Below, one piece after another: positions 47,870 through 59,164 of a stretch of 64,000 nucleotides of DNA. Made by a program: the position numbers and the translations under genes. The notes below the pieces were generated by a model. That model did not search any database, was not told the DNA's origin, and was given only the letters and a program-made list of their open reading frames with translations. Each line of letters begins with the position of its first letter. The stretch's first letter is position 1. This stretch comes from Limnoperna fortunei (taxonomy: Eukaryota; Mollusca; Bivalvia; Mytilida; Modiolidae): NCBI GenBank assembly GCA_944474755.1, contig OX104124.1, positions 19,814,452 through 19,878,451 of the forward strand. Direction: 5' to 3'.

Positions 47870-48475
47870 ATTAAGGGAGAATAATATCTCATATGGACGT
47901 CACCTGGTAGCTTCTCCGTAGCATTTTTATCATTGTTTTGAAGAGTGGCTCCGTTGTGGAAGACGAGAGCGGTAGTTATGCTCGCAAGTCACCACAATAG
48001 TTTACAAGTACGCTACCAAAGCTTGTAAAATGGGCGCTTCAATGATGATGATAAGGGTGTCATTGTAATGAAAAAAAAGGGGGGGTATAATTAGATAAAA
48101 AATAAATATGATGAAATTATTGATTGTATTCAGAATAAACATGCATAATATAACTAACTAAATCAACGAAATATAACTGAACTAATTTCCATTATGTATT
48201 AATAAAATAATATGTTCTTTCAATAATTTTAAAACGTATAGAATGTTTGAGATAGCCTCCTGCATGTACTTTGTGTACCAGTCTAGGGCGATATCATAGC
48301 TTACAACGGAAAGGAAAGTAATATGATATGTCCCCGCGATGACTGGGAATTTCCTTTCCGACTATGTACATGCAGCCTCCTGGTGAGGGCAGCTCCGCTT
48401 TGTAGTGATACAAGGCGTCGATGGGCGGTGGCTACCTTAACGCAAGTTTTAGTCAAACATTCTAAACCCTTTAAA
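47870..48475. repeat. Cluster of hairpins upstream of the polymerase gene
   Basis: ATATGAGAT/ATCTCATAT pair at 47863-47894. TTATCATTGTTTTGAAG near 47928 pairs with CTTCAATGATGATGATAA near 48037. A third, nested stem has AGAATGTTTGA (48240)/TCAAACATTCT (48453), CTGCATGTAC/GTACATGCAG and GGAAAGGAAA/TTTCCTTTCC. A role as origin, promoter or transcript structure is possible but not shown. Confidence 0.6.
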
Positions 48476-48547
48476 AATAATTATTTTAATCTTTATAAAT
48501 AAAATGTTGGTCACATCTATGACCATTTTTGTTGTAGTCTACTAAAG

Positions 48548-51500
48548 ATGAACAAGTCTAAAACCTATTCCTGTTATACCTGTGAGAAACAGTTTACTCA
48601 AAAGTCGAATTTATATCGCCACAAAAGAACAGCTCACGGCCAAGACAAATGGAGTTGTAACACTTGCAATATGTGCTTTTCCAGACAGGATAACTATAGG
48701 CGCCATATTCAACGACACGTCCAAACAGGAGGAGGTGAAATAAAAAGGAAAGAAACAGAAGACTATTGTAACTTTAAAGCGCTAAATGGAACAGTGGAGA
48801 CCTATGTTATTCCTGCAGAAGGAATGGTGAAATTCGATCCGATGACATTTTTGAAAAGTAAATACAAAGATGTTAAAGATAAGCTTCAACAGACCATAAA
48901 AGACAAAGGTGGTATAAAGTGGTACTTGTCAATCGAAATAAAAATGACAAGGAAAAATGGTGACCAGATTGAAACGACAAAACCGTATTTTCGTGGAAAG
49001 TGCCAGACAAGTCTGAAATTCGAAGACATCGGAGAAGGCATGAAAGAATCCATAATGAAGATGTTTAATTCATTTATCGAATATCAACGAATGGGAAGTA
49101 ACTGGACTGTGGACAAAATTGTCGCTTTGACCATTCATATGGCACGTTATAGACCACTACGTGGATCCAGCTATATTCCACTCCCGATTAAGCTGAGATC
49201 AAAACATGCCATAATAAACGTGAAGAACAAAGACAAGAAGTGTTTCATGTGGTCAATTCTAGCTGCATTGTATCCGGCAAAACGGGATTGAGAGCGTATT
49301 TGGAAATATAAAGAACACGAATCGAAATTAAACTTTAAAGGTATATCATTTCCCGTGAGAATGGAAGATATACCGAAATTCGAGAAGCAGAACAACATAT
49401 CTATCAACGTGTTTGGTTACGAGAAGAATTGCGTTTCCCCAATACATGTGACTAGTTTTAGATTCGAGATGCAGATTAACCTGCTTTTGATATCAGACAA
49501 TAATAAGTCACACTATTGCTGGATCAAGGACTTGAATCGATTACTAAGTGATCAACATAAAGACCACAACAGATACTATTACTGTCCTTATTGTCTTCAT
49601 GGATTTACCAAGGAACGACTTCTCGATGAACATAAACCATATTGTCAGACACATGGACCACAAAGAATCGAAATGCCAAAGGAAGAGGACAAATGGTTAT
49701 TTTACAAAGACATTCGTAAGCAACTCAAAGTACCATACGTCATTTATGCTGACTTTGAAAGTCTTCAGGTGCCCATTCAAGGTTGTGATAATGATCCAGA
49801 TAAGTCATCAAAAACTACAAAACACATACCATGTGGATTTGCTTACAAAGTCGTAGGCTTAACTTCAGAAACCTCAAAGGAGCCCGTTGTCTATCGGGGT
49901 TTGAATGCGGCTGATAAGTTCATTGAGTACATGGTGCAAGAACAGGAAGAGATAGAAGTGAAACTTAAGCATTGCGAACCCATGGTAATGAAAGGAAGTG
50001 ACTGGCAGTCATTCAAAAAGGCTACTCATTGTCATATCTGTAGAAAACCATTACGCGATGATCGAGTGAGAGACCATTGTCACGTAACAGGAAAGTTTCG
50101 AGGGGCTGCTCACAATGATTGCAACATTAACTTCAAGTTTACTGGACGCATTCCTGTCATATTTCACAAACTCCGCGGGTATGATAGTCATTTAATTATG
50201 CAGGCAATAGGAAAAATCAACAAACAGATAAAATGCATACCAAATAACATGGAGAAGTACATTAGCTTCTCACTGGGCTGTATGGACTTCATCGACTCTT
50301 TCCAATTTTTGTCTTCTTCATTAGAGAAATTAGTCGATAACTTAGCCAAAGAAGGATCTTCAAATTTCAAGCATATGATGGAACATTTTGGAAGCGAAAA
50401 AATAGAATTGCTATTAAGAAAGCAGGTCTATCCATACGAATATTTCGATTCAGAGGCTAAATTTACAGAACAACAACTACCACCAATATCCGCCTTTCAC
50501 AGCACATTATCTGGGGAAAGCATTTCGGAAAATGATTATACACATGCGCAGGAAGTATGGAAAGAATTTAATCTAAATGACCTCGGACAGTACCATGACC
50601 TCTATGTCCTTACAGACGTTCTCTCTCTAGCTGACGTATACGAAAACTTCAGAGATATATGTCTAAACTACTATGGATTAGATGCAGTTCACTTTTACAC
50701 CTCTCCCGGGTTGGCATGGCAGGCTGCGTTGAAAATGACAGATGTACGACTGGAATTGCTGATCGACATAGACATGCACCTTTTTATTGAAAAAGGATTA
50801 CGAGGTGGAATATCTATGATATCACATCGCCATGCTAAAGCTAACAACAAACACGTCCCAGATTTTGATCCAAGTCAACCAAGTAGCCATGTAATGTATT
50901 TAGACGCTAACAATTTATATGGATGGGCGATGTCACAAAGCCTTCCTGTAGATGGGTTTAGATGGCTTGAAAAAGAAGAAATAGATAACTTCGATGTAAA
51001 CTCGATGTCAGATGACAACAGCGATGGATACATATTAGAAGTAGACTTGGAATACCCACATGAACTTCATGATCTTCATAACGAATATCCTCTAGCACCC
51101 GAAAGAATGAAAGTAACGGAAAACATGTTGTCACCCTATGCCAAAACGCTTTTAGAAGATCTTGGTCTGAACGGAACTTCAACAGAAAAACTTATCCCTA
51201 ATCTAAGACCTAAAGAAAATTATGTGGTCCATTACAGAAACTTAAAACTATATTTGAGTTTAGGCCTAAAGTTGACCAAAATTTATCGAGTAATGACTTT
51301 CAGACAGGAACCATGGTTGAAAAGGTATATTGACTTTAACACAGAGAAGAGAAAGCTTGCCAAAAACGAATTCGAAAAAGACTTTTTTAAGCTAATGAAT
51401 AATGCCGTGTTTGGCAAGACAATGGAAAACCTTAGAAAACGAATCGACGTTCAACTAGTCAACAACCAAGCAAGAGCAAGAAAACTCACAAGTAAACCTA

Positions 51501-52168
51501 CATTCCATGCCTTTAAGATTTTCAACGAGGATTTGGTGGCCGTGCATTTACTGAAGCAAAAATTGTATTTAAATCGACCCATTTATGTAGGATTCACCAT
51601 CCTCGATTTGTCGAAGACGCTTATGTATGATTTTCATTATAACTACATGAAGAAGAGGTATGGCTCAAACGCACAGCTTTTATTTACGGACACGGACAGT
51701 CTATGCTATAGCGTCTATACAGATGATATATACAGTGACATGCTCAACGACAAAGAACTATTCGATGCATCAGAGTACGACCAAAGTCACCCCCTTTACA
51801 GTACAGTCAACAGAAAAGTTCTAGGCAAAATGAAGGATGAAACACACGGCATTCCTATACATGAATTTGTAGGACTCAAATCTAAGATGTATTCTCTTGT
51901 CTATCAAGAAGATGAAAAGTTGATCGAAAAGAAGACAGCGAAAGGAATCAAGAAGAGTGTCATTAAACAGCATACCAGACACCAACATTACAAAGATTGC
52001 TTATTTGACAGAACCATTCACATGTCTGCAATGACCCAGATCAGATCATATGACCACCACATATTCAACATAACTATCAACAAACTGGGTCTCACTCCAT
52101 TCGACGATAAAAGGTATATTCTCGAAGACGGTATCACAAGCCTGGCATACGGTCACTGGAGAATATAA
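48548..52168 (+). pseudogene. polB: Polinton family B DNA polymerase with one nonsense codon
   Basis: One frame of 1,206 codons interrupted only by TGA at 49289-49291 (codon 248). The same frame stays open directly after it, so a single base change explains the break. Domains in order: two C2H2 zinc fingers (residues 9-58); a conserved Polinton N-terminal block with KDKKCFMWSILAAL just before the stop; a Cys-His pair at about 345-365; the exonuclease ADFES motif (Asp 402); an endonuclease VII-like zinc module CHICRKP..HCHVTG..RGAAHNDCN (about 495-525); palm motif A LDANNLYGWAM (Asp 786); motif B FKLMNNAVFGKTMENL (about 951); and motif C FTDTDSL (Asp 1048 and 1050). All three catalytic palm motifs are intact. 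It would replicate the element by a protein-primed mechanism. The start ATG is the first in frame and directly precedes the zinc fingers. Confidence 0.93.
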
Positions 52169-52248
52169 ACCACATTATATGAACGGGTCATGTTCATTTT
52201 TAGCCAAGCAGTAGAAGGAGGAAGACGTGTTTATAAAAGCTCGCAACG

Positions 52249-53751
52249 ATGTCTACGACTTGTGGTGATTGTGGCTTGACATTTTCTAGAAAAGACAATT
52301 TAATGCGGCACTTGAAAAATAAACATGAATATACTGAACACGAAACACAAGGAGGAGGAGGAGGAGGAGGAGGAGGAGGAGGAGGAATGATTCTAAAACA
52401 TCCTTTCACCATGATGTTAGCGGGACCGACTGGATCTGGGAAGACGTTTTGGATGAAACGACTCCTAGAAAATGCGAAGACAATGATAAAACCGAATCCA
52501 GAACGCATCATTTGGTGCTATAAAAGATGGCAACCCCTGTTCAACGAAATGAAGCAGACAGTAAAACACATAGTATTTGTTCAGGGTATCCCTGGAGACT
52601 TAAATGAAGATTCATTCATAGACACAAAATTCCCTTCTTTAATAATCTTAGACGATCTAATGAAGGATGTTACTAATAGTCAGGATGTTTGTGAACTCTT
52701 TGTGGAGGGAAGTCATCATAGGAATCTTAGCGTGGCATGCCTTGTTCAGAACGCATTTTACAAATCAAAAGAAAGCAGGACCATGAGCATCAACAGCCAG
52801 TATATGGTATTATTTAAAAACCCACGTGATCAGGTCGGACCCACAATATTTGCCAGACAGATGTATCCAAATAATCCCAAGAAGTTTATGACGAAATACA
52901 ATGAAGGAACAAAGCAACCTCATGGTTATCTATTTATAGATTTGAAACAGACTACACCAGACGATGAAAGATTGAAAACTGACATCTTTGAATATTCGAA
53001 ACCTCCTCAAATCGGCAGTGGACAGTATATAAAAGAGGAAAGGTCAGATATGCCTCATTTGCCAGACAGACATCGAAGTGAACAGGCAGATGATTCAGAA
53101 CACCAGGAGAATAAAGAAGTGAACCAACCAGATATTTCGTTAAAAGATAAACACGAAAACATGCCTTCCTGTGACGATTGTGGGTTAGTGTTTGAAAGCG
53201 TGCCTGACTTAGCTCGACATATGAATAGATGGTGCCCAGAAAATGATTTGAAAAGAAAATTAAACGAGGATGATAATGATGACAATAATAGGAAAAAACT
53301 GAAACTTGATATCGAAGACGACGAAGATGCAGCTTTTGAACAAATAGCAACCTTAGCTAGAAAGTCCAACGAAGACAAGTGGGAAACTAAAGTCGATCAA
53401 TATATGTCTGACGGCTTAGATGAAGAAGAGGCTATGAGCAAGGCTGATCGTAAACTTAGAGACGAGGATATGGATGAGTTTATTTCCAAATATTCTAGTC
53501 TTATTCAATATCTTCTACAGTTGAAGAACGGCAAATTACATAACAAGGTCATGAAAACGATCGATGGATTAGTTACCGATGGCGTGGACTATGAAAAAGC
53601 CATTAAAATATCTGTTAGGAAATATAGGTCGTTGTTGAAAAGCTACCTCGATGAAGTCATTGACAAAGAGGAATACGATGACGAAGAAGAACAGGACGAA
53701 GAAAATAACAGCGAGGAAGACGAGGAGGACGAGGAAGACAGTGATATATAA
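52249..53751 (+). CDS. Polinton packaging-type ATPase with zinc fingers and acidic tail
   Basis: 500 aa, intact. It starts with a C2H2 finger (residues 5-26), then twelve glycines encoded by a (GGA)12 run at 52351-52386, then the P-loop GPTGSGKT (59-66) and Walker B LIILDD (Asp 135). The ATPase core resembles the A32/FtsK-type DNA-packaging ATPases of Polintons and large DNA viruses. After residue 270 there is a linker, a second C2H2 finger (Cys 308 onward, CDDCGLVF), a region with two similar repeats (VDQYMSDGLDEEEAMSKA and IDGLVTDGVDYEKAIKIS) and a long Asp/Glu tail. Packaging activity would need a capsid, which this element does not encode. The gene lies 80 bases after the polymerase and 47 before the integrase. 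The glycine run may vary in length between copies. Confidence 0.9.
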   Translation: MSTTCGDCGLTFSRKDNLMRHLKNKHEYTEHETQGGGGGGGGGGGGMILKHPFTMMLAGPTGSGKTFWMKRLLENAKTMIKPNPERIIWCYKRWQPLFNEMKQTVKHIVFVQGIPGDLNEDSFIDTKFPSLIILDDLMKDVTNSQDVCELFVEGSHHRNLSVACLVQNAFYKSKESRTMSINSQYMVLFKNPRDQVGPTIFARQMYPNNPKKFMTKYNEGTKQPHGYLFIDLKQTTPDDERLKTDIFEYSKPPQIGSGQYIKEERSDMPHLPDRHRSEQADDSEHQENKEVNQPDISLKDKHENMPSCDDCGLVFESVPDLARHMNRWCPENDLKRKLNEDDNDDNNRKKLKLDIEDDEDAAFEQIATLARKSNEDKWETKVDQYMSDGLDEEEAMSKADRKLRDEDMDEFISKYSSLIQYLLQLKNGKLHNKVMKTIDGLVTDGVDYEKAIKISVRKYRSLLKSYLDEVIDKEEYDDEEEQDEENNSEEDEEDEEDSDI

Positions 53752-53798
53752 AGCTCAGAATCATACTTATTTTTAACATTCACTGAAAGTGTGTAGAT

Positions 53799-54059
53799 AT
53801 GGCCAGGTGGGAGCAATATTTGAGTTCGATATATCACGATCCGTCAAGCCCAGCTAGTTTCGCAGGACCTGATAAGTTGTACAGATTTGTACGACAAGAA
53901 GGAAAATTCATACTCAGTAAATATAAGATACGAAAGTGGTTGCAGCGACAAGAACCATATAGCCTACAGAGACCTGTACGACGATCATTCAAACGAAATA
54001 AAGTCATCACGACTGGCATCGATGACCAGTGGGATGTGGATCTTATGGATATGACGAAA
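53799..54059 (+). pseudogene. Polinton integrase, 5' part (split by transposon)
   Basis: ATG at 53799 opens 87 codons that stop abruptly at the Spy-like insertion. It contains the N-terminal domain of Polinton integrases (KFILSKYKIRKWLQRQE, then RPVRRSFKRNK) and the start of the catalytic core (DDQWDVDLMDM). The first catalytic Asp is codon 81. The last codon before the insertion is AAA at 54057-54059, and the reading frame resumes at TTT 61425. The part between does not belong to the gene. The enzyme would join the element ends to the target DNA, making the 6 bp staggered cut. Confidence 0.92.
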
Positions 54060-54092
54060 GGGGTAGGGGCAGTAAGGGTCAAAAATGGCCCC
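54060..54092 (+). repeat. Left TIR of the Spy-like element
   Basis: GGGGTAGGGGC, a diverged middle of 11 bases, then AAAATGGCCCC. Confidence 0.88.
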
Positions 54093-55052
54093 ATTTTCAA
54101 TTTTAACGGTATTTGGATAAAAATGTGTCCGTGACATGTACTTTTTAGAAAAATAAAAATTTTCCCGATTTTACTCATGGCTCAGGAGTATGACGTCATC
54201 AAAGTCAGGTTGCCTTTTTAACGAAAAATTACAAAAAGTAAGGTTTTGTCACACCAGCAGTAACTTGAAGACTGTATTGTGCAAAGAAAGAAATTAAAAT
54301 GATCATTCAAAACAAATTAACAAGTCTTTAATCTATATATTTACTTCTGAAAATAAATCTTATCAATAATTTTACAATTAACAAGCCGTTGCCATGGAAA
54401 CAAAAAATATACGAACTTGTGATGTTGGCATTTTTTAACAAAACAAGATCTTTTCTACAAGAAACTTGTCTATAGTTTGCATAATAGGTTAAAAAGTTTG
54501 ATTTAAATATTTAGAATCGTTGTAATAATCAATTTAGTGTAACATTAAGCATGGAATGCTACCTTTTCACTGTGGTGTTTTAATGTACATCAACATGTCA
54601 ACAAAATATAACTCATGATAGACTGAGTACACAAACAACTGTTTATTCAAAACATATATTTCAAGACTGGAGCTCGGAATTCATGTCTGCTTCTTTCTGA
54701 TATCAGGTAAAAATATGTTTAATATATAATTTTTGTCAATGAAGTATAACATATTTCAATATACACAGTTTTAACGTGACAATACCGTTCCGTAGCGTAC
54801 CCCAGTATTTAAAAAAGTCGACACTTTCGATAAATTTTTATCATACTCAGACTTACTATAAACAGCTAAATGTAATTCTAATTAATTCTTCATGTAACAT
54901 TAATTCTGTTTGGACAACATGAAAATAATTTCACGGCATCAATTCTACGATTGATGCGTCAGAAATTAACGCAAGTGCAGACATTATTTCTGCTAAACAA
55001 AAAATTACCAATAGTCCGTTAATTTCGTTTTTTTATTGTCGTAGCAATAGAA
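54093..55052. other. Noncoding left part of the Spy-like element
   Basis: AT rich, no open frame of note. Confidence 0.4.
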
Positions 55053-55196
55053 TGGAGATAACCGTAATGTATATGAAGATTTTCCGGCATCAAGTGGTGA
55101 TTTGGTGGTCGGAAATATCCGTTTGCTCAATTTCGGACAATCAAATCACCAATTGATGCTGGCAAATCTTCAAATACAATACAGTTGTCTCCTAAG
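55053..55196. repeat. Foldback element in the Spy-like transposon
   Basis: TGAAGATTTTCCGGCATCAAGTGGTGATTTGG pairs with CAAATCACCAATTGATGCTGGCAAATCTTC. Same family as 55676-55846 and the half copy at 29300. Confidence 0.82.
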
Positions 55197-55675
55197 TATA
55201 TACACCGTGTACTCATTACACAGTAGTAAAGGTAAGTTGGAAAATGCTATGCTGATTTAGTTGTACTTCATCGTCACATACATACAAAAGACGAAAAATG
55301 CACAGATTGGTCATTGTATGATGTTTTAATTTAGGAAATAACACAGTAGTTGTGAAAATGGACATAATTATTATTCTATGTGTACACAAATCTTTTGTGT
55401 TTATGACGAAAATATGTTTTTTTCAGTTCTCATTTCCTGTGCACATTATTTTTATGCCTATCCGACATAATAACTCCGTCTCTTGAAATAAATTTAATAT
55501 CAACATCACAGAGTAGCCGTATATAAAAGACTTACACTATTAAACTTTGCATTAACAAGTTTTAGGTCCTCAATTTAAACATTTTTTCACGTGCAAATAA
55601 ATGACATATTTTTTTTTCAACTACATATTTAATTGGTGAAAGTAACATTTAACTTTTATATCTAAAATAGCAATA

Positions 55676-55846
55676 TGTAGGAAAAAAACTGTATTGTGTA
55701 TGAAGATTTGCCGACATCTATTGTTTATTTGATGGTAGCAAATTGAGTTAACTGGAGACGCGTAAACGGAGTCAGTAAACGGATATTTACGACTGTCAAA
55801 TCTCCAATTTATGCCGGCAAATCTTCAAATACGGCTATCTCTATTA
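55676..55846. repeat. Second foldback of the same family
   Basis: TGAAGATTTGCCGACATC pairs with the right arm ATGCCGGCAAATCTTCA. The inner arms are more diverged than in the copy 600 bases to the left. Confidence 0.75.
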
Positions 55847-55996
55847 TAAGGCAATATAACACACCAACTTTACTGACTTGAATATATCTTTAACATGTTT
55901 AAGTCTAAGATAGAGTAAACTATGTGAAATTAGGTCACTATGCCTGATTAGGTCCATTTGATAGAAAATTAAAACAAGTATATTGTCAGATTAATG

Positions 55997-58071
55997 TTAC
56001 TCTTCCACACAATCACTTTCCTCGCTCTCATCAACAGTTTCTGGTTCAGGCATATCTCCAGCATCTAGCAAGTATTTAGTCCAGTCTGTACCAGTAACAA
56101 AAGATTGTTGGGTATTTCTTGCATATCCCAAGTACCAGACAACCGATGCAACATGTGCACACATACCGACTAATCTAGCTCCAGTACGACATCTACAGTA
56201 CCAACACAATACAGAACATTCATCATACTGAATCCATAGCAAATAAGTTTTAGCTGAAACGTGTCTTCTTTGCATTTTAACACAGATCAAATTGTTTTCC
56301 TGCTGTTGTGCAAGAACTTCAAATTCCGAATGTTCATTGAGGTGTTCAGCTGTATAGTACTTCGCAAGACTAATTTGATACACACCTATTGTAAGATTTC
56401 GTAGTTCTTCCTCTGATAGTGATGGAAATGACAAATTTATCGCGTCAATTTTGTGCCAAATTGAAGACCGTATTTTATCCAGACCGTCTTTTTCAATTCT
56501 GTCTTTTAACATGTTATTTTGTTTTGAGAGGTGTAACATTTTACACCCGATTATCTCATCGGATACTCAGGGGTCTAAGGTATTTATTGCAAATGGAACA
56601 AACAATGCGTGTATAATCTCCAATGTAGGGAATTTGTGAATTTGGAATGATGTGACTTAAATATCTCCACGACTTGATTCTACCGTTTGCAGACTCGACT
56701 ACCCAGCGTATTTTAGTAACAAGCCGAGATGTATTACTTTCTTCTGTGGTAAATTGCTTTTGACCTTTTTTTTAAAAACGGCGGCATTTCGGTTTGTATT
56801 CCCAAATCAGAAAGGACTTCTAAAGAATCTCTGAATCCGCGGTCAACAATAAAGACATCATTTTCTTGTATCCACCTTCGGATCTCCTCGGCGTCAGATG
56901 CTATAATATGTTTTAAAATACTGGCGTCGTTGTTTTTCACATCAGCGAGGTAAGGTCCCATTACACTTACGAAATAGCCAGTTGTACTAACAAATACCAT
57001 TGGTTTGACAAGAGGTCTGTGTTTATGTAAGCTATATGAGCGTCTTTGAAATTGAAATGGATTGCTTTTTTGTATATAAATATAGGTACCATCTATAACC
57101 AAAATTGCAGGCTGTTGTTGTTTTCCAAACAATGTTTGAGCAAGAGGACGAGTATGTGTTTCAATAATGGCCTGTCTACTTATATGTTGAAATCCAATAT
57201 TATTAGGAACAAATGACTGTAAAAGAGTCTTGCGTGAAGTGGCAACCGCTCGTCTGATAGAATCCTTACTGACACCAAATATAGTTGATAGTATTTTATT
57301 TGACATACCAGACTTCAATTTGGTCAGAAAAATACCTAAACATGTTCTGGAGCTTCGTACATGTGTGTCCCGGATACCAGTAAGGTATTGAGCTAAATCG
57401 CCAAACGACGTTTTATCAATACCAGTTACGTTAATAAAGTCGGCATCACTTAATGTTGAATCGTCATCAAAATTTATTCTTTTCTGTGTACTTTTCAATA
57501 ACACGTTCCGTATTTTTTGCATAAGTAAAAATAAGTCAGTTCTATTAAAATCTGTAGAATCACGCACTTCTGACAAACAATCATAAGCTTGATCAGTAAA
57601 GTCATCATCAGATAAATGAACAGGGCAGCATCTTGAACCAGCGGGTATAATAATATTTCTTTGAATAAATGTATTTAACCTGGCAGACGATGAAACTACA
57701 ACAAGCTTAGGTCCTCTTCTTTTACAAACGAGACATGTAGAATGACTTCCCCCAATAGATGAAAGAGGAAGTGTGATGTTACGAGGGGAAACCTTTTTTT
57801 GTTTTGAAGAAGATGGTTGGTAATCATAATCATGGTCGTTATTGTTAACAGACTTTTCTATATGTTTTACCGTAGACTGATTATTGTTTACTCTATAATA
57901 CACACGCCGACATCTTCCACATATAACATCATCATTTCCAACATTTATGAAGAAATTCTTATTCAAGTACTTTCGGAGTGATTTATTATCATCGCCGCTT
58001 AACGAACGTCGTTCTGCTGGTTTTGTTCTTTTACAACATAGTACACACGGGAATGATTTTTTCGATGACAT
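55997..58071 (-). pseudogene. Spy-like DDE transposase with C-terminal SWIM zinc finger
   Basis: ATG at 58071 (- strand), preceded by a TTTTGCAG acceptor. The first frame gives 445 codons to 56734. It has two zinc-binding regions (CVLCC..CGRC, residues 9-53; CLVC..CCPVH, 113-152) and then the catalytic core with VIDGTYIYI (Asp ~327) and FIVDRGFRDS (Asp ~410). The frame then slips at a run of eight T (56766-56773 on +). In the new frame the third acidic motif [12 protein letters not shown] is at about 56707-56655. A second frame change near 56560 leads into the last 180 codons, which include a SWIM finger (CWYCRCRTG..MCAHV). The two frame breaks make it a pseudogene unless the homopolymer is a sequence error. 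It would cut and paste the element. SWIM fingers usually bind DNA or protein. Confidence 0.85.
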
Positions 58072-58196
58072 CCTGCAAAATAAATTTTAAAATACATGTA
58101 TGTAAAAGACTTACGTTACTTAGATTTAGAAAATACTGTGATTTTCATACAATCAGGAACAATTTATTTTATCGGAACAAGACCAACGAATCGATT

Positions 58197-58465
58197 GTTT
58201 GTTTGAACATTGTTTAACGCCCCTTTAAGCAATTTTCAGCTATATCATGGCGTCCAGGTTTTATTGGAGCGGAAGCCGGAGTAACCGGAGAAAACCCCCG
58301 ACCTAAGGTTGAAAAACTGGCAATCCTTGTCAATTAGTATTGGATTCGAGTGCACCCAATCCGCAGTGAGACTCAAACCCGCAACTTCAGTGTTGACAGA
58401 GCACGAGATCAAAAGTAGACAACCCAGACAAACTACCTTTAACCAATCGGCCACTTAGGACCGCC
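58197..58465 (-). mobile_element. SINE inside the Spy-like transposon
   Basis: TTTAACGCCCCTTTAAGC, TATCATGGCGTCCAG, GGAAGCCGGAGTAACCGGAG, CCTTGTCAATTAGTATTGG, TCAGTGTTGACAGAGCACG and AACCAATCGGCCACTTAGG give the complete SINE order on the - strand. Confidence 0.82.
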
Positions 58466-59160
58466 CCCCACGCAACCTGTAATTTCAAGATGTATACAAT
58501 TTAAAATGGAGATAATATATGTGTTCATTTGTGTTTCATATAGAGATATCTGTATGTAAAATAATTGGACATCTGAATTATATATTTAAAACCGATTTGG
58601 ATTTCAATTGATACACCATGTTCTCCGGTTTCCTGCCTCAAACAATACGGAACGCAATTATACCTTAAAGTTGTTTTAAATCACATTCAAGCAAAGTAAA
58701 ACATATTTGTTTTGAACTTTTAAAACTTGGTGGATTACAATAAAAGTACATCAAAGATAACATTGTTATTACCACTATATATTCGTTTCCTCCTTTTGTA
58801 CCTTAAAAGGCTATTATTACAAATATCGTTGTTTTTCTTACTCTTTTCTCCTTTTTAATTTTAACATATTTATTTACTTACCTTTAAAGCATAAGTAACA
58901 TGTTTAATCTTTTCAATGGACATTTCTTTATGGCACAGACATCATATCCTGGAAAAGAAATAATTATTTTATATCAAAGTTAGGTCATGTTCATATAAAA
59001 TGATCAGTTACCAGATCGCAATCATTCCAAAGTAAATATAGAGATTGAAATAAACGTTTAGTCTCAACTTAATGCAACGCTAATACCCCGTAAACAAAGT
59101 CGTAATTTCCCATAAAGTCATTTTTACATCAGTTCTGTTGATATCTTTTGTTAACGTATG
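58466..59160. other. Noncoding part of the Spy-like element
   Basis: AT rich. No gene recognised. Confidence 0.35.
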
Positions 59161-59164
59161 TTGT

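Noticed and set aside
45865..48547. Capsid or protease gene in the left part of the Polinton
   Set aside because: Looked for in both strands: no open frame of useful length and no recognisable remnant.
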